A stretch of 64,000 nucleotides of DNA from positions 10,788,138 through 10,852,137 of the forward strand of contig JANVCC010000012.1 of the NCBI GenBank assembly GCA_025345505.1, given 5' to 3'. This document shows positions 23,701-35,010 of this stretch, piece after piece; the stretch's first letter is position 1, and every line of letters begins with the position of its first letter. This DNA comes from Todiramphus chloris collaris. Taxonomy: Eukaryota > Chordata > Aves > Coraciiformes > Alcedinidae. The position numbers and the translations under genes are program-made. The notes under the pieces were generated by a model. The model worked only from the letters and a program-made list of their open reading frames with translations, was not told the origin of the DNA and ran no database searches.

Positions 23701-26700
23701 AAAACCAAACACAGAAATGCATGAAGCGTGAGTATTGTGTTCTGAAGGGAAATACAAAATGCTGAAAAGCATCTACAAAATCCTCTTCCCTCCTGCTTTT
23801 GACAAAAGACACAGTATTCAGAGTTCAAAGCCAAAACAAGATTAAGTGGGCTAAACAGGAGAGTGAAGAAGATATCCTTAGTAACAACCATGGGAAGGCA
23901 GTAGCTGATGGAAAAGCAAGACAAACAGAAGAAAACATTTCTACTGACCAAACTGCCACTTACTGATTTTATCCACCAGAGCTGTAACTATTGATAAGGG
24001 AGATCTTGGCTGCATTTCCTGCTTGGTGTGAGTATAGCAAATAAGAACTGTGGAGAGACCAAAAACAGAGTCAGCTCCTTAACAAAAACTTCAGTGGAGC
24101 AGATCAAAGCCATATCTGTGAAGCATGAGAAGTACCTGCAAAAGACAAACTAAAGTATCATACTGAGTGGGTTTTGGTTTTCGTTTGTTCTCAATGGATA
24201 CATTCTGTTCTTTCCAGATTACACTCTCTCCTCGAAGAGACAATTAAAATAGTTGCACCTCAGTATCTGCTGAGGTTTGTGTTGGGGTTTGTTGGCATTT
24301 TTTTAAGAGAAAAATTGTATGGTTTAATTTGAAATACAGCACTCTGCAAATTTTCTCTGATTTTGGCACTCCGTGCAGATTCATAATCTAAGATCATTTC
24401 TCATCAGATTATTCTTGTTCCTGGTCCTTTACAAACCTGGTAGAGACAAGAAGCTGAAGCTGAGAAGTTTTGCTTTTGTCTGTTCTTTATCAGTCTTTCT
24501 TCTCTTTTAGCATCAATATCTTTTCTTTTTTTTTCCTTCCCCTTTGAGATACTGCACTGATGTGATTCCCTCCCTGAGGTCATACAAATCACACCAAACA
24601 GTGCTCAACAGTACTCAGACTCACCTTGTCTGCATTACTGGTGCACTCTTTACAAGGGTATAGATACATACCTCCTAAACTGTCAAGATCTTCAAGTATC
24701 CTTCCAAACCTGTAAGATACGGTTTTTGACAATTAAAAAACTACATGCACAGTAAATGAAACTTAACACTCTCATGTATGTGTAACGTGGTTGCTTTTTT
24801 ACCTTACACTGTTGTGAACGTTCAGGTACTTTTCTCTTATTTCAGGCTGACTTCCTAGGGGTAGAATAACTTCCAAGTAGCTATCCTTCATTCTCCTAGG
24901 AGGGAGATCTTCCTGACGTTTTGCCAGTAAAGTATGAAGAGCTTTTCTTTCTTGCATTGCTTGCACATGATCCCTGGTAAGAAAACACACACCCTGCCTG
25001 GAGCATGACAACAGAACTGCAGCCCTAGCTAAAAGATTTCACACTGAAGATTATCAAAATGACAACAAAGAAGTAGTAAAAAGAGCAAGACACAATAAGC
25101 GTGCCTTGAAAAGCAAGTGAAATGCACATGAGATATGCTAAGCAGGACTACTGCAGAAGACTTTTTGTTAAATAGTTTTGGGTAAAAGTGGCAAGCACAT
25201 ACTTTGCACTGAAGAGATGAACAAAATTCATCTAATTCCGAATGCCATTAGAATGGTTCCCCTTGAAAAGAACAATCCAGACATAACCTAACCTCCGAGG
25301 TTTTCTGCTTATTCATGTCTTCCATAGCTGCTGTATCACAACTCTTCCTACAGTGCCAATTCTAAAGTTCTGACTGTCACCTTACAAGCTCTCCCAAGAA
25401 GTAAAGCAGGTGTATAGTGTTGGTTAGTACTAACAACAAAGAGAACTAATCTGCTAAGACTTGCTATCACCCGCAGGTGAGTTCTCCCTTTACAGCATCA
25501 GTTCCTACAGCATAGACTTGATCAGCAAGCTAAAAGAAAGGGAAAATTAATAGCTCTCTCTCTTCCTACGCAGTCGTTTTACAACTATACAGAAAAGTTA
25601 CAGAAAGAAACAAGACAGAAGAGGGAGCACTGCCCCTTCAGAGCTGCTTTTCCAGCACCACCAAGTCAGAGGGGTTGCAACTCTCACAAGGGAGTAAGGG
25701 CCAACTTTCATTTCTTTCCTGTGCACAGGTATCCACTAGATACAACAATCTTGTCCAAAACTCACTCTTACCTGTTCCTCCAAAGTTCCCTCCCCTTAAA
25801 AGTGCAACCTGACTGAATAAAGCAAGCATTATTTCATAACATCCCTAGAATCAACAACAAAGTATTAAAAACCTAAGGGTTAAACATGCAACAGTTCCAG
25901 TTTAAAGCCCAGAAGTATGCAAAACTATGCATTTATTTCATAGAGCAAGAGAAGGCATAAACCACCATGTAACCACACTTCATTTTAAACTTGTGGATCT
26001 GTACCATTCATTCACCTGCGCATGCTGCATTGCTGACAATCTGAGCACCACTGTGTTTAACAAAAACAATTAAAAACAACAACAACAACCACAAAAACCA
26101 CCACTGAAAGAAAACAACAGAAAGAACCTTTTCCTTTTCACCAAAAAGAAAAATTTTCTTAAGTTTTCAATTTGGATGAATTCTGCGTATTAGCCATTTA
26201 AGATCAAGACTTTTTTGGCTTGAGTTTTATGTTTGGAAAAGAAGAGGTACAAAGCAGACACAATTCAACATATTTATATTCCCTCTTTCCCGTTTAATAA
26301 TTTTTGAGGAAATATGAATAATCCATGATAAAAGAGAGTAAAAGTACAGCAGAAAATTTCGGTTAGTTTTGTTTGTTTGTTTTAAATACGAAATACAGTT
26401 TCATCTGGGCAACGTGACTACTGCAGAGTTCAGAGAAAACAGGAAGAGAATAACCTCCTCCAGAAGGTTAGGGTTTGAAGTTATGCCACTGCATTGAAAT
26501 AGAATATTGAATATGACTAAGGAAAAGTGCAGTGTCCAAGACGATGCACCTTTATGCTTCTTTAAAAATTTGTTTCCAAGATCTTTCAGTGAAAGGTTTA
26601 AGAGAAATCAACCAGAAAGTAAATCAGAAATTTGTCTGCAAACACAGAGAAACCAAATAAAAATTTAACTATATTCTGTTTTCACCAATCCCATCCTTGC

Positions 26701-29700
26701 TCCTCTGATGTCAGCAGCAGAACTCTTCTTGACTTCAGCTTCAGAATGTACTCTTCAATATATGGAAGTAAGGGGTTCAAAGCAATAACATTTTTCAACA
26801 TAAATACTGTTACACACTGCAGTACCAGTCACAGAGTCACAATACTTCATCTAAGTATTAACTAATACCTGCCCCAAACATTCTGAGAAATGACATTCTT
26901 TATTTCTGAAATGGACACAACTCTACAAATGAACAGATTAATGGTTTTAATTACAATTTAAATACAAAACCACGATAAATGTACAAGCAAGATATTTCCT
27001 TCTAATAAAAAATGCCCCTGGCCTTTACACGAGAAATCATGAATGAAATTCTCCTTTCAGCAAAATTAATGGACAAAGGCATTACTCCAACATGCGTATC
27101 TTCTCTTTCACAGCATTTCAGATGTATGGGCATCAGTCCTTCGCTAGTTCTCATCTTCTGACCCCTATCAAGCTATTCTCTTAGGTTTGCCCTCTTCAGT
27201 CATTCTGTGGCCTAACTCAGCTAAAGCACCAGCTGTTCAGTCTCCACATGTATCAACTCTTTGCCACTCCACTTTAAAAGTGGGATCTCAAAGGTTAAAT
27301 GATCCATGTCCTCCAAACCTCCCCATATTAAACCCATCATTCTCAAAGCACTCCCAGCTATGGGCTCCCCAGCTTTACTTCTTCATGGATTCTACGACTC
27401 TATGGCAGCTGAAGCATACAGTACTCTGCAAATCATCTCTGCCATCTCTTATACAACACAAGAGATGTACCTACCTAAGAAAAACACCTCTTTGGTGGTA
27501 CTGACTCCATTCTGCTCTCCTCCCAGTAGGGAGAAAGAAATGGATGGAAGATCAGATTTGACCAAAGCTCTCTAAAATCTCAATCTTCAGACGGTATTTC
27601 CATACAGCATGGTTCCTCCCCAGCCATCCTGGAATGCAGGAAAGGCTTCTTTAAAAAACAACTTCTAGGGCCCTTTGCAATTGACCTACTGAAAATATAA
27701 AGCCCTCTCATGCTTAGATGCTAGTCTTACTAAACAAAAATCTAAGCTCCATTTTCTTTATCATGCCTATAATCCTGTTTAGATAAACCTAGTCAGAAGG
27801 CATGGACACATCAGACACTCCACCCAGGCAAGCCTCTCCTCATTTCCTTATCAGTGCAATAAGCATGAAAGAATTGCTCAGCAAACACAGCCATAAAAAA
27901 AATTAACAACCAATACAGTAAATATGGGACCAACCAAACTGCAATACGTAATTCCCCTAGACTGCTACACCAACTTTTTCAGAACTGTGAACAGTAGAGG
28001 ATCACAGTCAACTCCAGCTTATTCAGTGTAATGGGGGGGGGGGGGGGAGTGGGGAGGAAACCTGAATAAAGCCAATAACATCAGTGATTTCAATTATATG
28101 TAAATTAATCTAAAATTAAGGGAGAGGGATAGGAGAGGAACGCCAGAGATGCTCCTGACTAAGGAGACCCTGATCCTGAGCTGACAATTTTCAAAGTGAT
28201 ATGGGTTCTGCCAGGCCATTCATAATGCAGCCTGCTTCACGCTGGACCAGTTCAGCTGCCTCTGAACCCAGTGCAGGATAAATCCACCATGTGGGTAATC
28301 CACCAGCAGATAACTCAAAAGGTAACAGCAACGTAACATTTCCAGACAGATTCTACAGATCTTAAACTTCCATAGGATTCAAAGCCCATGGGAGGATCTT
28401 GTAACCATCAAGATCACATATTTTGTTCCTTTGGTGCTAGAGATCTTTCGCCAGAGAAATCTCAGAAGTTTGTGATTCACAAATTCAGAAACCTCGTTTG
28501 CATTACTTTTTAGGCAAATCTTTTTTCTTCCACAGTCAGCAAGCTAACATTGTTAACTTCCATTCCCACAACCCCGATCTCTACCTGAGTTTCACAAATA
28601 AAGTAAAATACACTCAATGTACACTGTACCTCCAGTTGGTAGATGCTCCCACTATATCCCTCAATCTGCTCCGCACTGAAAAAAAAAAATTAAATAAATA
28701 AATAAATCAAAGCAAATCAAGCTTAGTTCTGTCAGTGATGAATGTGAGGTTGCCTGGTGCTAAAAGGCACAACCCTCATCCCAGAACAGGAAAATTAAGC
28801 AAAGTCATGCAAACAGCAGCCCAGCAACAATAGTTTGGCCAAATTCACTGATGCTGTTAGTAGGCATATCACAATAATGGGTTGAGTAACATGATTCTGT
28901 AGCTTAGTGTGTATAGCCAAAGAAGAGTGTTTATTAATGCAGTCAAGCACCTGCAGTGCTAATTAACAGCTGAAAGAGACAGTGGATGGAGATCAGATTG
29001 AGGAATTTTGATGTGAAAATATTTCAGCCTGAAGACAAGATAACGCAAATCAGAAAGTCATAAAAGAACATGAAAAGGAACAGTGCATCTGGGAGACAGG
29101 GAATGAGGAGAGTACTATTTAAATAATCCCACCCATGAAGGCAGGTAATGTCAGCAGACTGGCTGTTGCCAGAAGGGTTTCATAGCCTAAACATTGAGCA
29201 GTCTGGAAAAACTCAGTGTTAAGAAGCTGAAGACAGGCGATAAAATTGATTCTGGCACTCTCTCTGACCTATCAGAGTTAATACTAATTCTGCACATGTT
29301 TTTTCCTCAATTTCAAGAATAATCTGCATAAGCAGTTTTTCTACTGTTCCATCAGATGAGGCTATTAAGTGTGCTAAGTCCCATCAAATCTACCAGTTTA
29401 CTCCATCACAGTCAGGCAGGTGAGAGTACACTATTTGGAAACACCTGGAAACAAGCAGCAAGAATTCCCAACTTCAGAACAGAAGCTGAAAATTGTATAC
29501 TAGGAATTCCTCACTCATTTACAAAGATTTTTAAACAAAAGGGCTCGAATGTTAGGACAAATGTTAGGGACACCACCAATACCCCTAACCTCCCCTTTCT
29601 TGTTCCTTCCCCTGCAAGACCCTCCAGCTCCCATCCCTACACTCACAGCCTGCTTCTGTTTCGCCAGCCCTTCAGACCAGGAGCAGCATGAGCTGCAGTT

Positions 29701-32700
29701 AGCCCAGAGGCAGGCAAGGGGCTGACTGCCAGCCAGCCAGCACGCAGATCCCTGGCACTTGCCAGCTGCCAGCAAACGCTGCCATGGTCGGTGGCTGACC
29801 CCACACTACCTCTGGCACCCTAACGAACCTCTGATTCAGAAGCTGATTTTCACAAAGCTTGTGGAAACACGTTTCTCTTCAAGATTCGTGCTTGTCTGTT
29901 TTGGCTGACACCAAACAACAAAAGGTTCTGGAAGAAGAGGGGGACAGGAAGATAAGCAAAGACAAAATGGATTGCTTAGGCCTCGTTTCTTTAGGAAGTT
30001 AGGCTGAAAATATGTTTTTAAATTAGAAGAGTTTCACTACTAATTCTAAGAAAAAAATCATTTCAATGAAAAAAACTGACTGAAAATCTTAAAGAGTTTA
30101 TTTTTTGGAAGGGGGGGGAGGTCTGATTATTCTTTGTGAAAGCAGCAGCAGGCTTGTTTAGAGAAAGTACTACTTTCCTGTTACTCACACTCCACCTGTG
30201 AAGCTGCCATAGCATGCGCTCCATCAGTACAGTGTTAGCAGAAACACTGTTACAGCTTCTAGAACCCAAAACCTCAATTTCCAACAGTGTGCAGACTGTG
30301 CTGGGATGGAGGGGGAATAAATGGCACTTTGTTTAAACTTTTTTTAATCTTCCTTTTCAATTATAAAGTGGTAAAAAGCTTCAGAAAAAAAATATAAAAT
30401 CTCAGGTTCAAACCTGCAAACACATATATATGTTGTTAGTCCCATTTAATACTTCTGATTTCAATTTCAGACATACAAGTAAGCCTTACATAATTTTTAT
30501 TTCAACAGTAAAAGGGACAAAATACAAAAGTGTTTCTAAAATGTTGCCAACCTAAATCTAGCCCATTTTACAGGCCTGTAAGTACACAGCTTTTCTCTTC
30601 TCCCCACCCCCTCTTCCAGGAAGACTATATTGCTCTTCTAGATATTGGTTACCTTACAACAGGAATTTAAATAAGTAATTAAGCATAAAAATCCAACCGT
30701 TCTTTTTCTTTTCTTATTTGGCAAATGTTTTAAATGTGCAATACAATTACAGTGAATGGAATTTATCCATCATTATCATGCTGTGCATTTCACAGTATTT
30801 CTAAACCTGTGATCAGTGGATCATTAAAGCCAGAGCAGCAGGGTCTGACTTTATTTGCACTATGCTGTGACAAAGGACATAAGAGCAGATGGGCAAGATC
30901 ACTGCACTCATCTCTGCCAATGAGATCCAGGACCCTTTACACTGGTGCCTCCCCAGTCTGTATCCAGTTCAGGCAGACCCCTGTGATGTATCATACTACC
31001 AGTTTTGGTACAGAGCTCGGTCTGGACTTCAGTGAAAGATGCAGATTGAAATGTCTGAAACAAAGCCAAGTACTGCAGGAGTTGCTGCACAAGAGATTTT
31101 GTATCACACGAGCCTCTTAGAAATGTGTTATCCAGCAGGCCACCAGAAACACAGCGTGCTGACAGAGATCTGGGATAGTATCGCCACAAGTAAGGACAGA
31201 GCCGTTCACTGAAGGCAAAGAGACTTTAGGCAAGTGACAGAGAAGAATAACAGCATTTCATTTGTTGTGAATGCTAAAGTAAGGAAAACCAGTAGCTGAG
31301 TAAGTTTAGTGTTACAGCAAATATTAAAATATGTACAGATTACCACAACACACCATCATTCACATGAATGGGTAAGTGTCCTGTGGAGTAGAAAACATGG
31401 GTTAGGTTAACAGTTAAAAGAAACAACACAAATTACATCTAGTAAGGACTTACCTGATTATCCTACCAGCTTGAGTTCCACTTACGCACATATTCCTTAA
31501 TTTTAGTAAGCAACCGTAGGCAACCTGTCCTTGCCTAATTTACAGTCAGTGTCTTTGTGTTTTCAACAGCATCTGTCCTTTCCTTCAAAGACAGATAGCT
31601 TTCCAGTTCCTTGGTCTACTGGCTCTGCTTGCAGTGTAATTCAAATAAGCTTTTAAAACCTGGTGCTACCATGTACTCTTGACAAAGACAACTAATTTTG
31701 CAAAGAATATCTGGAGCACTTTTCAGGAAGTGGGATGAGGAAAACTTCCAAAGTCATTCTTCCTGTAGCCTTTGGGAGAACCATGGAAGAAGTGAGGGCA
31801 TTAGCACGTGGGACCCAAAGTTGGGAGGAAGCAAGTGAAAAGCTAGTACATACTTGGTGTTTTGTAAAAGCAGGGATACCAAATCAATGGATTTAGGTAT
31901 CAGCAAAAGTCTGTTACAATTTTGGAACAGAATCTCAAATATGTACAGTCATTATAGCCCAAAAAATAGTAGTATTCCTTGGACACAAATCAGAGTCAAG
32001 GCCAGGATGGCCTCAACTGCTTCACTATTTTCACTGGCCTTCTAGGTGGTATCATTATATCAAGTATCCAAATAAAAGAACAGGGCAACATTTGGAAGTG
32101 TGCAATATTCTGTAATCTTGCTTCTCTCCTTTAATCTCCCAAATTACTAACAATAATGAAAAGAAGTTCCCCGACAATGAATAACCCTCATTTTCTCTTT
32201 TACTGGATATCCTGTGGTTTCTGTGTTGAGAACAAAGGGGGGAAGAACTCAGACCTCCACAAAGGAATTATTTGTACCTGGCTCCAGCTCTTTTTCTCCT
32301 CCCTTTTACTCACTACATGGGATAAGAACACAAGAAAACTTTTCCAAAAGCTTCTGAAACAGGAATATTATGGGTTGTTATTATTATTAGACTTCTAAAA
32401 CAATCTTTGAGCACAAAGCTCTATTGACGAGCATTTTCACGAGGCCGTGCTGCTGATCTGATTAAAAGATTTCTCTTAAGATTATGAAATAAATACCATT
32501 GACACATTAAAAGTTCTGCAAGACATTATTTCCACTCAGTTCCTCCATTTCTTGGCCATTCTCTCCAATCACCAGAGTAGCTCTCTGTATTACTTTGACT
32601 TTCTACCTAGAGCCAACTTAAGAAGCAGTTGTACATCCAGAAAAGAATCACACGCTCTTCCAAGAGTAAAGAAACAGATGAGCTTCTAAATCTGCAGCTT

Positions 32701-34572
32701 CGATGATTATCCATATTTGTTGCCATTAATCTCCGAATCACACGCAGTGATTTTCTGCTACTTCCTAAACATTTACACTGTCAGCTAACAGTCAAGGGCA
32801 TGTTCATTATCCAAGTCATATTAACACACGAAGGGCCATCACCTGAAAGAACAAACTCCTTAGAAACTTTGTTAAATCTTTCGAAGTATGGTCAATTACT
32901 TTACCTGCAGACATGTCAGGAAGCTCTGCGGAGCCACTGATCCCAGAAGTGAGTGTCCTAGCCAGAACAGAAGGAAGCTTCTTCATGGTGCACAACCTAT
33001 GGTCAGAGTGAAATAATTTAGTGTCATTAAAACTAATACCATGAAAATCATTTAGGATTTACTTTTGGAATGGTGATGATTACTTCAGTAACCCCACTCC
33101 TCCCTGTTAGCCTGACTTTTAGAACCAGATACAATCAGTACAACAGTTCCAGACAGCTGAAATTCCACCTGATACCTGTTCCTTGTCTGAAAACAGGAAG
33201 AAAGAACGAGTCGCTGGTGGTAACTGTTTTCCTCACTGACTACACATTTGCCCTGGGACAACCAGCTCAGACGCAACACCAGCTTCTACCCTGTAGACAT
33301 CCTAACACAGGTAGGGTCTGTCTGCATCTAGGAAATCATCCATGACCCTAACCATATGTTTCTCCTGCACTTGGTAGGTGTATGGTGGAAGGTGGAATAT
33401 ACCAAGAGGTGTACCACAAGGCCTCCCACACAGTCCCATTTGCTAAGCCTGGTCTTCTCCATGCCTTAGTACTGCTGCAACTCAGAACGAGCCTAAAATG
33501 CAGAATGTAATTGAATAAACATACCTACTTTACTACTTATTCTAGTAGTGTAGTTTTTCCGTGTATCATAATCCCCTTAGCTGTTCAGCAAGAAGGGACA
33601 ACCATGAAACCCTTCCAAGAACATAATCTGCCCAGCAATTCAGGAAGTGTCCAACGAGGTAGTAACCAGTGCAGCTCCTCCAGGCAAGAAAAACTGTGGT
33701 ACCACAAATATACACAGAGGGTCAGCAGGAGTAAACTGCTGGTGATAGCTCATGGTGTTATCCTCACAAGGAACATGACTTGCCTACCTCTTAATTTTCT
33801 TCAGATGAGGCTTTACCTCAAAAAAGAGGCAAGTCCCCAGGCACCATCAAAAAAAGTAGGGCCATACACACATCATCACTCTATATACATGCCTCATGTA
33901 CATACATACATACATCTATGCACACCTATCACGTACACACAAGCTTCCTGTCTGCAGGTACGCCAGAGAGTGAAAAACTGAACCGAACTCAGCAGCCGGG
34001 CAAAACAGAGTCTCGTATGCCCCAGGGGTGACAGGAATGGCAACGCTGAAAACTTCCCGTGACTGGCGCAGCTTCTGGGCTCGCGTGTCACGGCACAGCC
34101 AGCAGGTGACTTCCCGCTCAGGCCATCCCGCACCCCCGCGGGCCCTTACGAGGCTTGGTGCCACTCAGAGGCTCAGAGCGAGGGAACAGACGGGTCCGCA
34201 GGCGGGCAGGCGAACGGGCGGGCACTGACAGGGCCGGCCGCCATCACTCGAAGCCGCGCTGCCGGCGGCGCAGCTGCAAGTTTTCAGGGTGCCACGCCCT
34301 GACAGGGCCCCCCCGACCAAGGCACCGAGTCCCCCCTCAGCGGAGCCGGCAGGGCAGCTGCGGGGCGAGGCTCGGGGCATGGAACCCCCCCCACCCCGGC
34401 TAGGGCGGCGGCACAGGGCCCTGCCCCACCTCCCCGGCGCCGCCGCGGGGCCCGCGGAGGATGAACCGCCACCTCCTGCCCTCCGGCAGCGGCATCTCCC
34501 CGGACCACCCCACCCCACCCCCGCGGGCAGGCGCTAAGGGTCGCGGGGGCAGCCTTACCGGGTGGCCAGCAT
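14697..34572 (-). CDS. ACOT9: ACOT9, mitochondrial acyl-CoA thioesterase 9 (15 coding exons)
   Basis: Hydrolyses short- and long-chain acyl-CoAs to free acid and CoA in mitochondria. It belongs to the type II, double hot-dog thioesterase family. The exons in transcript order are 34559-34572, 32905-32996, 28630-28675, 24803-24973, 24672-24709, 23964-24047, 23258-23361, 22066-22139, 19896-19963, 18805-18916, 16797-16887, 16234-16319, 15336-15423, 15001-15151 and 14697-14755. Phases agree at every junction and give 425 codons plus stop, close to the remembered ~439 of human. An N-terminal Arg/Lys/Ser-rich segment (residues 1-36) fits a mitochondrial presequence. The first hot-dog is at about 65-215 and the second at about 270-405, containing HPQERNIFNRIFGGFLMR. 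The start ATG at 34570-34572 has an in-frame stop upstream at 34624-34626. Introns 10 and 14 use GC donors. The C-terminus (AAMMKEI) is shorter than the remembered human one. Confidence 0.95.
15001..15151 (-). CDS. ACOT9: ACOT9 coding exon 14 (GC donor)
   Basis: Acceptor TAACTGTAG. Encodes VCYTEKNYIQVRVHSEVYDA through NIFHFTFLSENEVPQVVPKT and YG. The exon ends ACGGAG and is followed by GCAAGT, a classic GC donor; the split Glu codon is completed by exon 15. Confidence 0.95.
15336..15423 (-). CDS. ACOT9: ACOT9 coding exon 13
   Basis: Acceptor CTTGCTCAG, donor GTAGGA. Encodes SSRPFIVSVDDIMFQRPVEV and GSLLLLSGQ. The CAGGAG acceptor could be shifted by three bases, dropping one Ser. Confidence 0.96.
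16234..16319 (-). CDS. ACOT9: ACOT9 coding exon 12 (second hot-dog core)
   Basis: Acceptor CATACAG, donor GTGAGT. Encodes ERNIFNRIFGGFLMRKAFEL and GWATACSYG. The N-x-x-F-G-G-x-L-M motif is the signature of the acyl-CoA thioesterase hot-dog helix. Confidence 0.97.
16797..16887 (-). CDS. ACOT9: ACOT9 coding exon 11
   Basis: Acceptor TTCCAAAG, donor GTATTT. Encodes (R)TVSFQSRKLPPSSVWMED and AKLKGLQICHPQ. A second AG five bases downstream (GGACAG) would break the frame with exon 10. Confidence 0.93.
17519..18322. mobile_element. Solo LTR (804 bp) with perfect 5-bp target-site duplication, in ACOT9 intron 10
   Basis: The plus strand starts TGTTCTGGTTTG and ends AAACCATGACA, giving TG...CA termini. 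CTCCC flanks it on both sides (17514-17518 and 18323-18327). Read on the minus strand it begins TGTCATGGTTTAGGG, the usual avian LTR start. No gag, pol or env sequence is attached, so it is a recombined solo LTR. The 5-bp duplication fits class III (ERVL-like) elements, but the family was not determined. Confidence 0.88.
18805..18916 (-). CDS. ACOT9: ACOT9 coding exon 10 (GC donor)
   Basis: Acceptor TTGTTTAG. Encodes LNKLRRIDFSTASLLKMAPT, then AEERNIIHDIFLNTLDT. The exon ends CACAAG and is followed by GCAAGA; no GT donor keeps the frame with exon 11, so a GC-AG intron is inferred. Confidence 0.92.
19896..19963 (-). CDS. ACOT9: ACOT9 coding exon 9
   Basis: Acceptor TGTCCACAG, donor GTATGT. 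Encodes PAFVNPLVPESPEEEEIFKQ plus GE, the acidic inter-domain linker. Confidence 0.96.
22066..22139 (-). CDS. ACOT9: ACOT9 coding exon 8
   Basis: Acceptor TGTTGTAG, donor GTAATT. Encodes LHGGDYSPVLEATFVMVARD and PENK plus two bases of Arg. Closes the first hot-dog domain. Confidence 0.96.
23258..23361 (-). CDS. ACOT9: ACOT9 coding exon 7
   Basis: Acceptor TCTTGTAG, donor GTTAGG. Encodes LCKKIVYPDCDIKFTGNVSW and VGKTSMEVKMHMLQ, the conserved strand pair of the first hot-dog. Confidence 0.97.
23964..24047 (-). CDS. ACOT9: ACOT9 coding exon 6
   Basis: Acceptor CTCCACAG, donor GTAAGT. Encodes VLICYTHTKQEMQPRSPLS and IVTALVDKI. The middle (THTKQEMQPR) differs from mammals, while both ends are conserved. 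Confidence 0.95.
24672..24709 (-). CDS. ACOT9: ACOT9 coding exon 5
   Basis: A 38-base microexon-like exon, acceptor CTTACAG, donor GTATGT. Encodes FGRILEDLDSLG, matching human residue for residue from memory. Confidence 0.96.
24803..24973 (-). CDS. ACOT9: ACOT9 coding exon 4
   Basis: Acceptor TTACCAG, donor GTAAAA. Encodes DHVQAMQERKALHTLL, the PPRRMKDSYLEVILPLG core and YLNVHNSV. The longest exon; starts the first hot-dog domain. Confidence 0.97.
28033..28047. repeat. 15-base G homopolymer in ACOT9 intron 2/3 region
   Basis: Uninterrupted G run within ACOT9 intron 3. Its length is prone to sequencing error. Confidence 0.9.
28630..28675 (-). CDS. ACOT9: ACOT9 coding exon 3
   Basis: A 46-base exon with a TTTTTTTTCAG acceptor and GTACAG donor. 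Encodes VRSRLRDIVGASTNW plus two bases of Arg, matching the remembered human VRDKLREIVGASTNW. Confidence 0.95.
32905..32996 (-). CDS. ACOT9: ACOT9 coding exon 2 (presequence)
   Basis: Acceptor CCATAG, donor GTAAAG. Encodes LCTMKKLPSVLARTLTSG and on to LPDMSA. Basic and hydroxylated residues with no acids until late suit a mitochondrial targeting peptide. Confidence 0.87.
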
Positions 34573-35010
34573 GGTGCTCGCAGCGCCGCCGCCACCGGGG
34601 CCGGAATCGTCAGCGGGGTCGCCTCACGCCCAGCGCCGGCGGGGCCACGCCTGACCCAGGCACACGGTCCTCCAGCACCATAGACTCGCAGCCTGCCTGG
34701 CGCAGAAAGCGCTGCCTGTGTGGCCCTCCCAGCGCAGCGCAGCGCCGCGCCGCACGGAGCCGCCTCCCCCATGGCCCTTCCAGGCCCAGGGCGGCTCCGG
34801 GCCCGCCTGGCGGTCCCGCTCGGCCCCGGCCTCCTGCCAACAACCGCGCCTTCCACCCAGGGGCGGGCCGCCGGTCGCTCCGTCTCCCTCTCCCCGCACA
34901 GCGCGGCCGCTTGCAGGGCCGAAGGCTGGGGCCGCCGGCCGCCGTTAAGCTTCGGTCAGGTTTAACGGCAGAGCGGGCAGAGCCTGCCCGCCGCGCCCCG
35001 CGTGGGAGTT
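34030..35010. promoter_or_regulatory. CpG island and ACOT9 promoter
   Basis: A sharp switch from AT-rich intron to GC- and CpG-dense sequence surrounds ACOT9 exon 1. No TATA box was seen, consistent with a broad housekeeping promoter. Long frames on both strands here (up to 190 codons) are GC-driven and not supported as genes. Whether a divergent plus-strand transcript starts here cannot be told. Confidence 0.8.
34559..34572 (-). CDS. ACOT9: ACOT9 coding exon 1
   Basis: Fourteen coding bases, MLAT plus two bases of Arg, in the CpG island. ATG context is CACCATGC and the donor is GTAAGG at 34558. The short coding part means a start in exon 2 (ATG in ACCATGAAG, residue 9) is a possible alternative. 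Confidence 0.8.

Larger units (their letters stand above)
18964..34558 (-). other. ACOT9 introns 1-9, no coding or named repeat content seen
   Basis: The largest are intron 2 (28676-32904), intron 3 (24974-28629), intron 8 (19964-22065) and intron 1 (32997-34558). They are AT-rich, with a 15-base G run at 28033-28047, an AAC run near 26077, a TAAA run near 28690 and a TACA run near 33898. Many frames of 60-150 codons occur, none supported. The coding exons inside this span are listed separately. Confidence 0.5.

Noticed and set aside
34284..34856. 190-codon minus-strand frame over the ACOT9 promoter, and a 185-codon plus-strand frame nearby
   Set aside because: GC-driven open frames in a CpG island; the minus one is not in the frame of ACOT9 exon 1.
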